The notes under the pieces are model-generated. The model made no database searches. It had not been told where the DNA came from and was given only the letters and a program-made list of their open reading frames with translations. Shown here piece after piece: positions 17,049-26,641 of a stretch of DNA of 64,000 nucleotides (position 1 is the stretch's first letter; each line of letters opens with the position of its first letter). This DNA is from Loktanella sp. DSM 29012 (GTDB lineage Bacteria > Pseudomonadota > Alphaproteobacteria > Rhodobacterales > Rhodobacteraceae). The position numbers and the translations under genes were made by a program. The stretch lies in NCBI RefSeq assembly GCF_900110705.1, contig NZ_FOEJ01000005.1, positions 124,001 through 188,000 of the forward strand, in the 5' to 3' direction.

Positions 17049-18722
17049 ATGGCAGACGCCGCCATCCACGGCCATGACCACGAAGACAACCGGGGGTTCT
17101 TTACCCGGTGGTTCATGTCCACCAACCACAAAGACATCGGGATCCTGTACCTGTTTACAGCCGGTCTCGTCGGCTTCATCTCGGTGGCTTTCACCGTATT
17201 CATGCGGATCGAGCTCATGGAGCCCGGTGTCCAGCATATGTGCATGGAAGGCGCGCGCCTGTTCACGGACGCCTCATCCGAATGTACGCCCAACGGCCAC
17301 CTGTGGAACGTGCTGATCACGTATCACGGCATCCTGATGATGTTCTTTGTTGTGATCCCGGCCCTGTTCGGCGGTTTCGGCAACTATTTCATGCCGTTGC
17401 AGATCGGTGCGCCAGACATGGCGTTCCCGCGGATGAACAACCTGTCTTACTGGATGTTTGTAGCCGGTTCTGCCCTGGGCGTCGCATCCATGATCGCACC
17501 CGGCGGCAACGGCCAGCTGGGTTCGGGCGTGGGCTGGGTCATGTATCCGCCGCTGTCCACGTCAGAGGGCGGTCTGTCCATGGACCTCGCAATCTTTGCC
17601 GTCCACCTGTCGGGTGTGTCGTCGATCCTGGGCGCCATCAACATCATCACGACCTTCCTGAACATGCGTGCCCCCGGCATGACCATGCACAAGGTACCGC
17701 TGTTCGCCTGGTCGATCTTTGTCACCGCATGGTTGATCCTGCTGGCGCTGCCGGTTCTGGCCGGTGCCATCACGATGCTGCTGATGGACCGCAACTTTGG
17801 CACCACGTTCTTTCAGCCGTCCGGCGGTGGTGACCCGGTTCTGTACCAGCACATCCTGTGGTTCTTTGGTCACCCCGAGGTCTACATCATCATCATCCCC
17901 GCGTTCGGCATCATCAGCCACATCATCGCGACCTTCTCGAAAAAGCCGATCTTTGGCTACCTGCCGATGGTTTACGCAATGGTGGCGATCGGTGTTCTGG
18001 GCTTTGTCGTCTGGGCACACCACATGTACACCGTGGGCATGTCGCTGACGCAGCAGTCCTATTTCATGATGGCGACGATGGTCATCGCGGTGCCCACCGG
18101 GGTCAAGATCTTCTCGTGGATCGCGACCATGTGGGGCGGTTCGGTCGAGTTCAAGACACCGATGCTCTGGGCCATGGGCTTCTTGTTCCTGTTCACCGTG
18201 GGTGGTGTGACCGGTATCGTGCTCAGCCAGGCTGGCATCGACCGCGTCTATCACGACACCTACTACGTCGTGGCGCACTTCCACTACGTGATGTCGCTGG
18301 GCGCCGTGTTCGGCATCTTTGCGGGGATCTACTTCTACTTCCCCAAGATGTCCGGCAAGATGTATCCCGAATGGGCTGGCAAGCTGCACTTCTGGGCGAT
18401 GTTCATCGGTGCGAACATCACCTTCTTCCCGCAGCATTTCCTGGGCCGTCAGGGCATGCCCCGTCGCTACATCGACTACCCAGAGGCCTTTGCGACATGG
18501 AACTACGTGTCGTCCTGGGGTGCGTTCCTGTCTTTCGCTTCGTTCCTGTTCTTCATCGGCGTGATCTTCTACTCGCTGATCTGGGGCCGCAAATGCACCG
18601 AAGCGAACCCGTGGAACGAATATGCTGATACGCTGGAATGGACACTGCCGTCCCCGCCGCCCGAGCATACGTTCGAAACTCTGCCCAAGCAGAGCGAGTG
18701 GGACAAATCCCCGGCGCACTAA
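17049..18722 (+). CDS. ctaD: Cytochrome c oxidase subunit I (aa3 type)
   Basis: Catalytic subunit of the terminal oxidase, holding heme a, heme a3 and CuB. The 557-residue protein starts [14 protein letters not shown], then the MSTNHKDIG motif, with twelve membrane helices. Ligand motifs are [11 protein letters not shown] (low-spin heme), [10 protein letters not shown] (CuB His and cross-linked Tyr), HHMYTVG, and [12 protein letters not shown] (heme a3 and a). The ATG at 17049 has GAGGGAGAG upstream. It stands alone, with a terminator behind it; ctaB/C/E are outside the window, as is common in this family. Confidence 0.98.
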   Translation: MADAAIHGHDHEDNRGFFTRWFMSTNHKDIGILYLFTAGLVGFISVAFTVFMRIELMEPGVQHMCMEGARLFTDASSECTPNGHLWNVLITYHGILMMFFVVIPALFGGFGNYFMPLQIGAPDMAFPRMNNLSYWMFVAGSALGVASMIAPGGNGQLGSGVGWVMYPPLSTSEGGLSMDLAIFAVHLSGVSSILGAINIITTFLNMRAPGMTMHKVPLFAWSIFVTAWLILLALPVLAGAITMLLMDRNFGTTFFQPSGGGDPVLYQHILWFFGHPEVYIIIIPAFGIISHIIATFSKKPIFGYLPMVYAMVAIGVLGFVVWAHHMYTVGMSLTQQSYFMMATMVIAVPTGVKIFSWIATMWGGSVEFKTPMLWAMGFLFLFTVGGVTGIVLSQAGIDRVYHDTYYVVAHFHYVMSLGAVFGIFAGIYFYFPKMSGKMYPEWAGKLHFWAMFIGANITFFPQHFLGRQGMPRRYIDYPEAFATWNYVSSWGAFLSFASFLFFIGVIFYSLIWGRKCTEANPWNEYADTLEWTLPSPPPEHTFETLPKQSEWDKSPAH

Positions 18723-18740
18723 ACGCCACGGCTTACAAGC

Positions 18741-18769
18741 AAAAGGCCCCGGTTTTCCGGGGCCTTTTT
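18741..18769 (+). terminator. Intrinsic terminator of ctaD
   Basis: Stem AAAAGGCCCCGG / CCGGGGCCTTTTT with a TTTT loop, ending in a T run, 18 bp after the ctaD stop. Confidence 0.9.
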
Positions 18770-18772
18770 CGT

Positions 18773-19179
18773 TCATGCGGTCATGAACACGGCGGGCTCG
18801 CGCGTTATCCTTGACGGTGATCCAGCACAGCACAAAATGGCCTTGTGCGCGGGCCGGATCCCCCGGATGCACGGTCAGGGCATCCGCGACGCCCTGCCCG
18901 CGCGCGGCAGGGTCGACGAACAGATCATCCTGGAACAGCCCCGTTCTGGCCGACAGCGGTCGGGCAAACGAACGCACATGCGCAAGACCGCAGATCTCTC
19001 CTTCCGATACACCGCAACATGGCCTGCGACCACGTGCCCGGGATCCGTCAACCAGGTCCAGAGCCTGTCGCGCCTATCGGGTGTCTGATCGATCGCATAG
19101 GGGACGCAGCATACCCGCGGTACATGGCGCCCCAGGCCCTCCGGTCCTGCGCCGCCACCCGTCTGATTTCGATGTGCAT
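18773..19179 (-). pseudogene. Frameshifted GNAT N-acetyltransferase
   Basis: The minus strand from the ATG at 19179 reads MHIEIRRVAAQDRRAWGAMY and RGYA, then must change frame to continue as YAIDQTPDRRDRLWTWLTDP and GHVVAGHVAV, and again to give SEGEICGLAHVRSFARP, LFQDDLFVDPAARGQGVADAL and CWITVKDNARARRVHDRM. The block DDLFVDPAARGQGVADAL is the acetyl-CoA-binding motif of GNAT enzymes (R/QxxGxG/A). At least two frameshifts, near 19105 and near 19005, and perhaps a third near 18880, break the gene. A reference GNAT would be about 135-145 residues. It lies between ctaD and the DUF2244 gene. It could be a real pseudogene or a cluster of sequencing errors; three frames each carrying matched pieces makes the homology firm. 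Confidence 0.85.
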
Positions 19180-19259
19180 GTCACACGCTCGCAGCGCCAA
19201 TATCCAGCGCGACCAAACCGCGCATTGGTCATGCGCGCAAGCCGCTCTAGAACTCACAC

Positions 19260-19748
19260 ATGCCCTATGAATGGTCCTCACCCCCGCCGCATGATCAGCC
19301 CCAATGGTCACTGTCGCTTTGGCCGTATCGGTCGCTCTTGCGGCGTGATTTCGTTCTGTTCATGGGGGGAACGGCGACGCTGATCGCCCTGCCCTTGCTG
19401 GTCGTGCTGGGCTCTGCCGTCCTGTGGGGACTGCTGCCATTCTTCATCGTGGCCTTCAGCGGGCTGTGGTTTGCGTTGAACGCCAGCTATCGCCGTGGTG
19501 AGGTGCTCGAGGAACTGACCGTCGACGACCAGACAGCACATCTAACACGTCACAACCCGCGCGGTCCGCGTCAGGACTGGGAGGCCAACCGCTATTGGGT
19601 CAGCGTCCATCTGCACCCCAAGGGTGGTCCGGTCGAAAACTACATCACTCTGCGGGGCGGCGACCGCGAGGTCGAGATCGGATCATTCCTTGATGCAAGC
19701 GAACGGCTCGCCCTTTACGACGATCTCAAACGCGCACTGCGCAGCTGA
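19260..19748 (+). CDS. DUF2244 membrane protein
   Basis: A 162-residue protein. Two adjacent hydrophobic helices (about residues 33-75, GGTATLIALPLLVVLGSAVL and LLPFFIVAFSGLWFAL) are followed by a soluble C-terminal domain beginning YRRGEVLEELTVDD and containing the family-like HLHPKGGPVENYITLRGG and VEIGSFLDASERLALYDDL. DUF2244 genes are often found near cytochrome oxidase genes; ctaD lies 540 bp upstream, so a role in respiration or membrane assembly is possible but unproven. Confidence 0.85.
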   Translation: MPYEWSSPPPHDQPQWSLSLWPYRSLLRRDFVLFMGGTATLIALPLLVVLGSAVLWGLLPFFIVAFSGLWFALNASYRRGEVLEELTVDDQTAHLTRHNPRGPRQDWEANRYWVSVHLHPKGGPVENYITLRGGDREVEIGSFLDASERLALYDDLKRALRS

Positions 19749-19776
19749 CTTCTTCTGGTTGAAAATATCCGGGGTC

Positions 19777-19822
19777 CGGGGCGAAGCCCCGAAAATGGGT
19801 GGGCGGGCGGGCCCGCCCACCC
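19777..19822. terminator. Bidirectional terminator hairpins between DUF2244 gene and yqeY
   Basis: A small hairpin GGGGC-GAA-GCCCC (about 19777-19791) is followed by a perfect 11-bp stem, GGGTGGGCGGG (19797-19807) with CCCGCCCACCC (19812-19822). The yqeY stop begins two bases later. The upstream bases carry a TTCTTCTGGTTGAAAATAT stretch that may be another intergenic repeat type. Confidence 0.75.
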
Positions 19823-19823
19823 T

Positions 19824-20288
19824 TCAACCCAGCTTGGACTTGACCATCGGGCCGACGCGGCCGAAATCCATCTGGCCCATGTACTTGCCCTTGAGGACCG
19901 CCATGACACGGCCCATGTCGCGGATGCTGTCGGCATCGGCCTCGACAATCGCCGCGTCCACCGCCGCTTCGGTTTCGGCATCGTCCAGCTGGCGCGGCAG
20001 GAAATCCTCGATGACCCTGACTTCTGCCAGCTCCTTCTCGGCCAGTTCCAGTCGCCCGCCCTCCTCATAGGCGCGCGCACTTTCCTGTCGCTGCTTGACC
20101 ATGCGCCCCAGGATCGCCAGCACCTCGTCGGTACCGACGGTGGCCCCTTCCTCGGCACCTGTGCCACGCAGCGCGATATCGCGATCCTTGATTGCGGCGT
20201 TGATCAGACGCAGCGTCGAGAGCCGGTCGGCTTCCTTTGATTTCATCGCGTCCTTCAAGGCCGCCGTCAGCCGCTGTCGCACATCCAT
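19824..20288 (-). CDS. yqeY: GatB/YqeY domain protein
   Basis: A 154-residue helical protein that matches the YqeY family over its whole length: MDVRQRLTAALKDAMKSK, RLSTLRLINAAIKDRDI, the EVLAILGRMVKQRQESARAY segment, and the C-terminal MGRVMAVLKGKYMGQMDFG. The domain resembles the tail domain of the amidotransferase subunit GatB that binds tRNA. Stand-alone members have no firmly assigned role. It is divergent from carA, a typical alphaproteobacterial arrangement. Confidence 0.93.
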   Translation of the reverse strand: MDVRQRLTAALKDAMKSKEADRLSTLRLINAAIKDRDIALRGTGAEEGATVGTDEVLAILGRMVKQRQESARAYEEGGRLELAEKELAEVRVIEDFLPRQLDDAETEAAVDAAIVEADADSIRDMGRVMAVLKGKYMGQMDFGRVGPMVKSKLG

Positions 20289-20366
20289 GAACTTGTCCTT
20301 GTGGTCCTGAAAACATGGGCGCAATCTATGCGGCCCGCCCGACCGGCACAAGCGGCCCCGCGGCCC

Positions 20367-20395
20367 TTGACCCGCACCACCGCCCCCATTAGGAC
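20367..20395 (+). promoter_or_regulatory. Possible sigma-70 type promoter of carA
   Basis: TTGACC at 20367-20372 and TAGGAC at 20390-20395 with 17-bp spacing, 41 bp before the carA start. The -10 match is weak, so this is tentative. Confidence 0.35.
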
Positions 20396-20435
20396 ACGTT
20401 GAATTTGTCGCAATGCCTGCACAAGGACGTACCCC

Positions 20436-21590
20436 ATGACCGATAGACCCACCGCCTGCCTCGCCCTCGCTGACGGGACCGTGTTTTACGGACGTGGGTT
20501 CGGTGCGACCGGCCAGACCACTGCGGAATTGTGCTTCAACACCGCCATGACCGGCTATCAGGAAATCATGACGGACCCCTCCTATGCCGGTCAGGTCGTG
20601 ACATTCACCTTTCCGCATATCGGCAACACGGGGGTGAACGACGAGGACGACGAGACCTCGGACCCGGTGGCCTCTGGCATGGTTGTCAAATGGGACCCGA
20701 CAGAGCCGTCGAACTGGCGCACCACGGACACGCTGGGGGCCTGGCTGACAAAGCGGGGCCGCATCGGCATGGGTGGTGTCGACACACGGCGGTTGACCCG
20801 CGCAATCCGCCAGCAAGGTGCACCGCACGTGGCCCTCGCTCACGATCCCGACGGCAATTTCGATGTTGCAGCCCTCGTTGCCGCCGCACGCGGTTTTGCC
20901 GGCCTTGTGGGTCTCGATCTGGCAAAGGATGTCACCTGCGCACAGTCCTACACCTGGGACGAGATGCGATGGGCCTGGCCTGACGGCTACAGCCGCCAGA
21001 CCGCCGCCCGGCACAAGGTCGTGGCCGTCGATTACGGTGCGAAACGCAACATCCTGCGGTGCCTTGCTTCGGCGGGCTGTGATGTGACCGTGTTGCCTGC
21101 CACCGCCACCGCCGAGGATATTCTGGCCCTCAACCCCGATGGCGTCTTTCTGTCCAACGGCCCGGGCGACCCGGCCGCGACTGGCGCATATGCCGTCCCC
21201 GCGATCAAGGGCGTGCTGGAACATCAGGATATTCCGGTGTTCGGCATCTGCCTCGGACACCAGATGCTGGCGCTGGCACTGGGGGCACAGACGATCAAGA
21301 TGAACCACGGCCATCACGGTGCCAACCACCCGGTCAAGGATACCGAGACCGGAAAGGTGGAAATCACTTCGATGAACCACGGTTTCACCGTCGACAGCCA
21401 GACCCTGCCCGAGGGCGTTCACGAGACGCATATCAGCCTGTTTGACGGGTCGAACTGCGGCATCCGACTGGCCGACCGGCCCGTGTTCAGCGTGCAATAC
21501 CACCCGGAGGCCAGCCCCGGCCCGATGGACAGTTATTATCTGTTCGAACGCTTTGCCGCCGCGATGGACGACCGCAAGGCTGCAAACTGA
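20436..21590 (+). CDS. carA: Carbamoyl-phosphate synthase small (glutaminase) subunit
   Basis: Releases ammonia from glutamine for the CarB subunit, making carbamoyl phosphate for arginine and pyrimidine synthesis. The 384-residue protein has the N-terminal swivelling domain (FGATGQTTAELCFNTAMTGY) and a C-terminal class I glutamine amidotransferase domain with Cys272 in VFGICLGHQMLALA and the His/Glu pair in YHPEASPGPMD. carB is not adjacent in this window, as is common in alphaproteobacteria. Confidence 0.98.
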   Translation: MTDRPTACLALADGTVFYGRGFGATGQTTAELCFNTAMTGYQEIMTDPSYAGQVVTFTFPHIGNTGVNDEDDETSDPVASGMVVKWDPTEPSNWRTTDTLGAWLTKRGRIGMGGVDTRRLTRAIRQQGAPHVALAHDPDGNFDVAALVAAARGFAGLVGLDLAKDVTCAQSYTWDEMRWAWPDGYSRQTAARHKVVAVDYGAKRNILRCLASAGCDVTVLPATATAEDILALNPDGVFLSNGPGDPAATGAYAVPAIKGVLEHQDIPVFGICLGHQMLALALGAQTIKMNHGHHGANHPVKDTETGKVEITSMNHGFTVDSQTLPEGVHETHISLFDGSNCGIRLADRPVFSVQYHPEASPGPMDSYYLFERFAAAMDDRKAAN

Positions 21591-21650
21591 GATCAGTTAA
21601 GGATTCGTTTACGTCTGTTAACGAAAGTGATCCCGCGCGATGGCGGGATC

Positions 21651-23546
21651 ATGACAACACTGACGGACCATACGACTGAGGAACTGACACCGGCACTGGT
21701 CCTCGCACCCTTGTCGGCGCATCTGTTGCGTGACGGCGTGGTCAGCCGGGACCAGGTGATCGCCGCGCAACGCTTTGCCCACGACACGGGCCTGTCCTTG
21801 GGTGACGTATATTTTCAGCGCTTTGCGGTGTCGCAACGGTCCTTGATCCACGCCGGACGCGACATCCTGAACACCCGGCTGATCGACCCTGCCAGCGACC
21901 CGCCTGACGACCGGCTCATACGCGCCTTTGGACCGACCGAATGCATCACCGCGGGCGTTTTACCCTGGCGACAGACTGGAGAGGTGACCGTGGTCCTCGC
22001 CCCTGATCTGCTGACCTATCAGCGGGCGGAACCCGATCTGGCCGCACGACTGGGACCAGTACGGCTGGCACTTGCGACGCCGGACCAGATCACGACCGCG
22101 GTCATCGCATCGTGCAGTCACGACCTTGCGATACGGGCCGAAACCCGGCTGGACGCCGCCGACAGCAGCCGGGACTGGCACAGGGGCCGCGCAACCCTGT
22201 GGGGGGCGTCGGTGATGGCTGGTCTGGCCACGCTTGCCTGGCTTGCGCCCGGATGGCTTGTGACCACGCTTTGCCTGATATCCATTGGCCTGATGCTGAT
22301 GGCGACCGCGCTGAAATCCGCGGCCGCCATCGCAGGACTTTTCCCGGCATCCTTTCCGCCGCGTCCTGGACCGCAGGCTGTGCTGCCCGTCATCACGCTG
22401 CTCATTCCGCTGTATGACGAACGCGACATTGCCGATCACCTGATTGCCCGTCTCGAGGCGCTTCGGTATCCGCGCGCGTTGCTCGATGTCTGCCTCGTGC
22501 TCGAAGACAACGATGATACGACGCGGCAGGCCTTGGGACGCATCAGCCTGCTGACCTGGATGCGCGCCATGACCGTGCCCGAAGGCACGCTGCGCACCAA
22601 GCCGCGCGCGCTGAACTATGCACTGCCCCATGCGCGCGGCAGCATCATAGGTGTCTACGATGCCGAGGATGCCCCCGATACGGACCAATTGTTGGTCGTT
22701 GCAGATGCCTTTGCACGCGCTGATCCGCGGGTGGCGTGCCTGCAAGGCGTGCTGGACTATTACAACAGCACGACCAACTGGCTGACCCGCTGTTTCACCA
22801 TCGAATACGCCAGCTGGTTTCGCGTGGTCCTGCCGGGCTATGCGCGGCTTGGCCTTGTGGTGCCGCTGGGTGGGACGACGTTGTTCTTTCGGCGCGACAT
22901 TCTCGAACGGCTTGGCGGTTGGGACGCCCACAACGTGACCGAGGACGCCGATCTGGGCCTGCGACTGGCACGGCACGGCTACCGGACCGCCTTTATCCCG
23001 TCGGTCACCCAAGAAGAGGCCAATGGCCGCGCATGGCCTTAGGTCAAACAGCGGTCACGCTGGCTCAAGGGTTACGCGATCACCTACGCGGTGCACATGC
23101 GGCGACCTTGGCGATTGCTGCATGACTTGGGCCTGTGGCGGTTCTGCGGGGTGCAGGTGCTGTTCCTCGGAACCCTCTCGCAGTTCGTTCTGGCGCCGTT
23201 CCTATGGTCGTTCTGGCTGATCCTGCTGGGCCTGCTGCATCCGATGACCACCGCACTGACGACGGGCCAATGGCAAACATTGGTCGTGCTGTTCGTCGGG
23301 GCCGAGGTCATCAATCTGGTCGTTGCCGCCATCGCCCTGCGCCGCGCGGAAAAACTGCGCCTGCTGGGTTGGGCCCTGACTCTGCAATTCTATTTCCCGC
23401 TTGGATCGCTCGCCGTCTACAAGGGGTTGCTGGAACTGGCCTGGAAACCGTTTTGGTGGGACAAGACGGCCCACGGCATCCTGCTGCCGCCAGACCAGCT
23501 CAGGACCCTGCCTCGACCCGTGCCGCGTCCAGCTTCAGACGGGTGA
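21651..23546 (+). pseudogene. GT2 glycosyltransferase (MshEN + cellulose synthase-like) interrupted by an amber codon
   Basis: The frame from 21651 (or GTG 21627) to 23546 would encode about 631 residues but has a TAG at 23040-23042. Before it lie an N-terminal GspE/MshEN-like domain (about residues 10-150), two membrane helices, and a processive GT2 domain with LVLEDNDDTT, YDAEDAPD (DxD) and TEDADLGLRL. After the stop the same frame continues VKQRSRWLKGYA, which holds the QxxRW motif, then about five membrane segments and WWDKTAHG. Homologues in this family have WPWVKQRSRW at this spot, so the TAG replaces a Trp codon by one base. Without read-through the product lacks QxxRW and the membrane pore. 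The 3' end overlaps the GntR gene on the other strand by 47 bp. Confidence 0.88.
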
Positions 23547-24153
23547 CATAAGCGCGGCTTAGGTGATCCCGCAGCGCCGCATTGGCCGCATCGCCATCAC
23601 CCGCCGTGATTGCCGCAACGATGCTTTCGTGTTCGTCCAGCGTATCGGGCCCGCGCCCTTCGGCTGCGATGGATGTCGTGGCAAGCAGCGCCATCGACCG
23701 GTAGACCAGATCCAACTGCTGCACCAGGAACCGATTGTGCGACGCAAGGTGGATCTGCTTGTGAAACCGGCGATTGGCCCGCGCCAGTGCCTCGGGGTCG
23801 TTGACCAGCGCGCGATCGGCGGCCAGCATTTCCTGAAGGACCTGTACTTCTTCCGGCGTGGCATGGCTGGCCGCAAGCCGCGCCGCCAGCCCTTCCAGTT
23901 CGGCGCGCACGGTATAAAGCTCTGAGATCTGGTTATGATCCAGCGAGGCCACGATCAGCGACCGCCCGTCGCGGGTCAGCAGACTTTGGGTTTCCAGCCG
24001 TTGCAATGCCTCGCGCACGGGGGTCCGGCTGACACCGAAACGGTCGGCCAACTCGCTTTCGACCAATCGGTCGCCGGGACGGTAGATATGGCTGTCGATG
24101 GCCTCGAGGATCAGCTCGTAGGCGTCTTTGTTCGGCGTGGCGCGGTCTGGCAT
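23500..24153 (-). CDS. GntR family transcriptional regulator (FCD domain, FadR subfamily)
   Basis: A 217-residue regulator. The N-terminal winged helix-turn-helix has YRPGDRLVESELADRFGVSR and TPVREALQRLE; the C-terminal all-helical FCD effector domain contains ELEGLAARLAA, FHKQIHLASHN and the metal-site-like EHESIVAAITAGD. The ATG at 24153 has AAAGGAG upstream. It is divergent from the hydroxylase gene, 112 bp between starts, and could regulate it or the broken GT2 region. The effector, usually an organic acid, is not known. Confidence 0.92.
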   Translation of the reverse strand: MPDRATPNKDAYELILEAIDSHIYRPGDRLVESELADRFGVSRTPVREALQRLETQSLLTRDGRSLIVASLDHNQISELYTVRAELEGLAARLAASHATPEEVQVLQEMLAADRALVNDPEALARANRRFHKQIHLASHNRFLVQQLDLVYRSMALLATTSIAAEGRGPDTLDEHESIVAAITAGDGDAANAALRDHLSRAYVTRLKLDAARVEAGS

Positions 24154-24265
24154 TGTGTCTCCTTTGGCGCAGACATTAGCCTGCGCCGCACGTCCCGCCA
24201 AGCCGGCAAGGATGTCGCAGCGATCCGGGCTTTTCGCGCAGGCCCCGCCGTCCTATGTCTGCTGT

Positions 24266-25459
24266 ATGAGCGACACACAGACAGACATCCTGATATCGGG
24301 CGGCGGCGTTGCGGGCCTGACCGCGGCTGCGGCCTTTGGCACCGCCGGTTTTACCGTCACGCTGGTCGATCCCGCACCGCCCGTGACCGACGCAGGCGCG
24401 GACGGCGCAGACCTGCGCACAACCGCGTTTCTACAACCGGCCCGCGATCTGCTGGATGGGGCGGGGCTTTGGGATGCGCTCGCCCCGCATGCGACACCGC
24501 TTGCGATCATGCGGATCGTCGATGCGGCAGGCGACACCGCGGTCAGCCGGGATTTCGCCGCATCCGACATTTCCGACGAACCCTTTGGCTGGAACCTGCC
24601 CAACTGGCTTCTGCGCAGAGAAATGGTCGCGCGACTGGCCGACATGGACAATGTGACGTTCCTGTCCGGCACGGGATTTGCGTCGATGGTCGCACGGCTG
24701 GACCGCGCGCTGGTGCGTCTGACGGATGGCAGCCAGATCGCAGCGCGCCTCGTCGTCGGCGCGGATGGACGCAATTCTGCTGTCCGCGAGGCTGCGGGCA
24801 TCCCCGTCAAGACAACCCGTTACGGTCAAAAGGCGATCACTTTTGCCGTTACGCATCCTGCGCCGCACAACAACATCTCGACCGAGGTGCACCGCAGTGG
24901 TGGCCCCTTTACACTTGTGCCCCTGCCCGATCACGATGGCATGCCCTGTTCGTCGATCGTCTGGATGGCCGATGGTCCGCAGATCAAAGCGCTGGCCGCC
25001 ATGGACGACGCCCGTTTTGCAGCCGCCGTCAACGACCGCTCCGCAGGCGTCAACGGCACCCTCACGCCAGTCGGCCCGCGCAGCGTCTGGCCGATCATCA
25101 CCCAAACGGCCCAATCCCTGACCGCACGCCGCACGGCCCTGATCGCAGAGGCCGCACACGTTATGCCACCCATCGGCGCACAGGGGCTGAACACATCTCT
25201 CAAGGATCTCGCCGCCCTGCTCGACCTCGCAGAAAAACACCGCGCCACGCTGGGTGCGGATGAAATGCTGACCGCCTACGACAAAACCCGCCAGACGGAC
25301 CTGCACATCCGGACCACGGGAATCGACGCATTGAACCGCGCCTCGCAGTTCGCCAACCCGCTCTTGCAGGATTTGCGCGGGTTGGGCCTGCGCGCCCTTC
25401 ACGATGTGGCCCCGGTGCGCAGGCGCTTGATGCGCCTTGGCTCCGGGATCAGCGACTAA
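24266..25459 (+). CDS. FAD-dependent hydroxylase, UbiH/UbiF family
   Basis: A 397-residue flavoprotein monooxygenase, most likely acting on a ubiquinone precursor ring. It has the dinucleotide motif GGGVAGLTAAAAF near residue 12, the second FAD/NAD motif GADGRNSAVREAAG, and the third motif around LIAEAAHVMPPIGAQGLNTS, where LKDLAALL follows in place of the more usual LGLRDA. The C terminus LLQDLRGLGLRALHDVAPVRRRLM is as in UbiH-like proteins. I chose the ATG at 24266, where the family N terminus begins; the frame is open to 24128. Which hydroxylation position it serves cannot be said. Confidence 0.9.
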   Translation: MSDTQTDILISGGGVAGLTAAAAFGTAGFTVTLVDPAPPVTDAGADGADLRTTAFLQPARDLLDGAGLWDALAPHATPLAIMRIVDAAGDTAVSRDFAASDISDEPFGWNLPNWLLRREMVARLADMDNVTFLSGTGFASMVARLDRALVRLTDGSQIAARLVVGADGRNSAVREAAGIPVKTTRYGQKAITFAVTHPAPHNNISTEVHRSGGPFTLVPLPDHDGMPCSSIVWMADGPQIKALAAMDDARFAAAVNDRSAGVNGTLTPVGPRSVWPIITQTAQSLTARRTALIAEAAHVMPPIGAQGLNTSLKDLAALLDLAEKHRATLGADEMLTAYDKTRQTDLHIRTTGIDALNRASQFANPLLQDLRGLGLRALHDVAPVRRRLMRLGSGISD

Positions 25460-26592
25460 CCCAGCACCCGGTCCAGTACCGGCGTGAGCCGTGCCAGCGT
25501 CGCATCCACGTCATAGAGCTTGTCCAGACCGAACAGCCCCAACCGGAAAGTCATGAAATCGTCGGGCTCGCCGACTTGCAGCGGCACGCCCGCTGCGATC
25601 TGCATACCCTCGGCGGCAAAGGCCGCACCGGATTTGACCGCAGGATCATCCGTATAGCTGACGACAACACCGGGGGCCTGAAACCCTGGTGCCGCAACCG
25701 ACGCAACACCCAAGCCCGCCAGATGCGCGCGCACACGGTTGCCAAGGTCCCATTGCGCGACCTTGACCGCGTCCAGACCAAAATCCCGCGTCTCGATCAT
25801 GGCCGCATGGAAATCCACCAGACCATCCGTCGGCATCGTCGCGTGATAGGCGTGACCGCCATTCTCGTAGGCCTTCATGATGTCGCGCCACTTGCGCAGA
25901 TCATTGGAAAAACTGTTCGACGTGGTGCTGTCCAACCGGTCCAGCGCGCGCTGCGACATCATCACGAGACCGGCGCAAGGCGTGGACGACCAGCCCTTTT
26001 GCGGGGCCGAAATCACGACATCCACACCCGTCGCCGCCATGTCGACCCAGATACAGCCGCTTGCGATGCAATCCAGCACAAAGATCGCACCCACATCATG
26101 GGCGGCCTCGGCCACCGCCATCAGGTAGTCGTCAGGCAGGATCATCCCCGCGCTGGTTTCCACATGCGGGGCAAAGACCACATCGGGTTTCGCGTCCCGG
26201 ATCGCCTGGGTGACTTCGGCAATGGGCACGGGCGCGAATGGCGCGCGACTGTCGTTGCCCGTCTGGCTCGCCATCTTCACCGTGGTTTCAGCGGCAAAAC
26301 AACCGGCGTCGAAAATCTGGCTCCAACGGTAGGAAAACCACCCGTTGCGCAGGATAAAACAATGCGCGTCACGACCAAACTGCCGCGCGACCGCTTCCAT
26401 TCCGTAGGAACCGCCACCGGGTACGATCGCCACACCTTCAGCGGCGTAGGTATCGCACAGCATGGACGACAGGTCGCGCATGACGCCCTGAAACCGCTTG
26501 CTCATCGAATTGAGGGACCGGTCGGTGAACACGACCGAAAACTCCATCATGCCGTCCGGATCGACCGGGGTGCGTGTCATATTGCCGTCCAT
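25456..26592 (-). CDS. Class V PLP-dependent aminotransferase (alanine/serine-glyoxylate type)
   Basis: A 378-residue cytoplasmic enzyme of PLP fold type I, class V. The glycine-rich phosphate site is GGGSYGMEAVARQ at about 59-71, the cofactor Asp is D174 in VLDCIASG, and the Schiff-base Lys is K199 in SAPQKGWSS. The family includes alanine-, serine- and phosphonate-linked aminotransferases; NGWFSYRWSQI is a subgroup marker whose substrate I do not know. The ATG at 26592 has AGGAGG upstream. It lies 49 bp after an Lrp gene on the same strand, so it is a good candidate target of the two Lrp regulators. Its stop overlaps the hydroxylase stop by 4 bp, convergently. Confidence 0.88.
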   Translation of the reverse strand: MDGNMTRTPVDPDGMMEFSVVFTDRSLNSMSKRFQGVMRDLSSMLCDTYAAEGVAIVPGGGSYGMEAVARQFGRDAHCFILRNGWFSYRWSQIFDAGCFAAETTVKMASQTGNDSRAPFAPVPIAEVTQAIRDAKPDVVFAPHVETSAGMILPDDYLMAVAEAAHDVGAIFVLDCIASGCIWVDMAATGVDVVISAPQKGWSSTPCAGLVMMSQRALDRLDSTTSNSFSNDLRKWRDIMKAYENGGHAYHATMPTDGLVDFHAAMIETRDFGLDAVKVAQWDLGNRVRAHLAGLGVASVAAPGFQAPGVVVSYTDDPAVKSGAAFAAEGMQIAAGVPLQVGEPDDFMTFRLGLFGLDKLYDVDATLARLTPVLDRVLG

Positions 26593-26641
26593 GGGATCCT
26601 CCTGTGCCATCTGCGCTAGCCTAGCGCAGCTTGCGCGGTCT

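Noticed and set aside
17562-18977. Minus-strand frame of 471 residues across ctaD
   Set aside because: Only its first ~70 codons (18977-18770) are meaningful, as part of the GNAT pseudogene; the rest is antisense to ctaD.
19744-19775. Sixth copy of the dispersed repeat behind the DUF2244 gene
   Set aside because: TTCTTCTGGTTGAAAATAT only loosely resembles the core; it may belong to another repeat type.
23040-23042. Programmed read-through (pyrrolysine or suppressed amber) in the GT2 gene
   Set aside because: A single Trp-to-stop change explains it. Nothing in the window (pyl genes, conserved downstream element) supports recoding.
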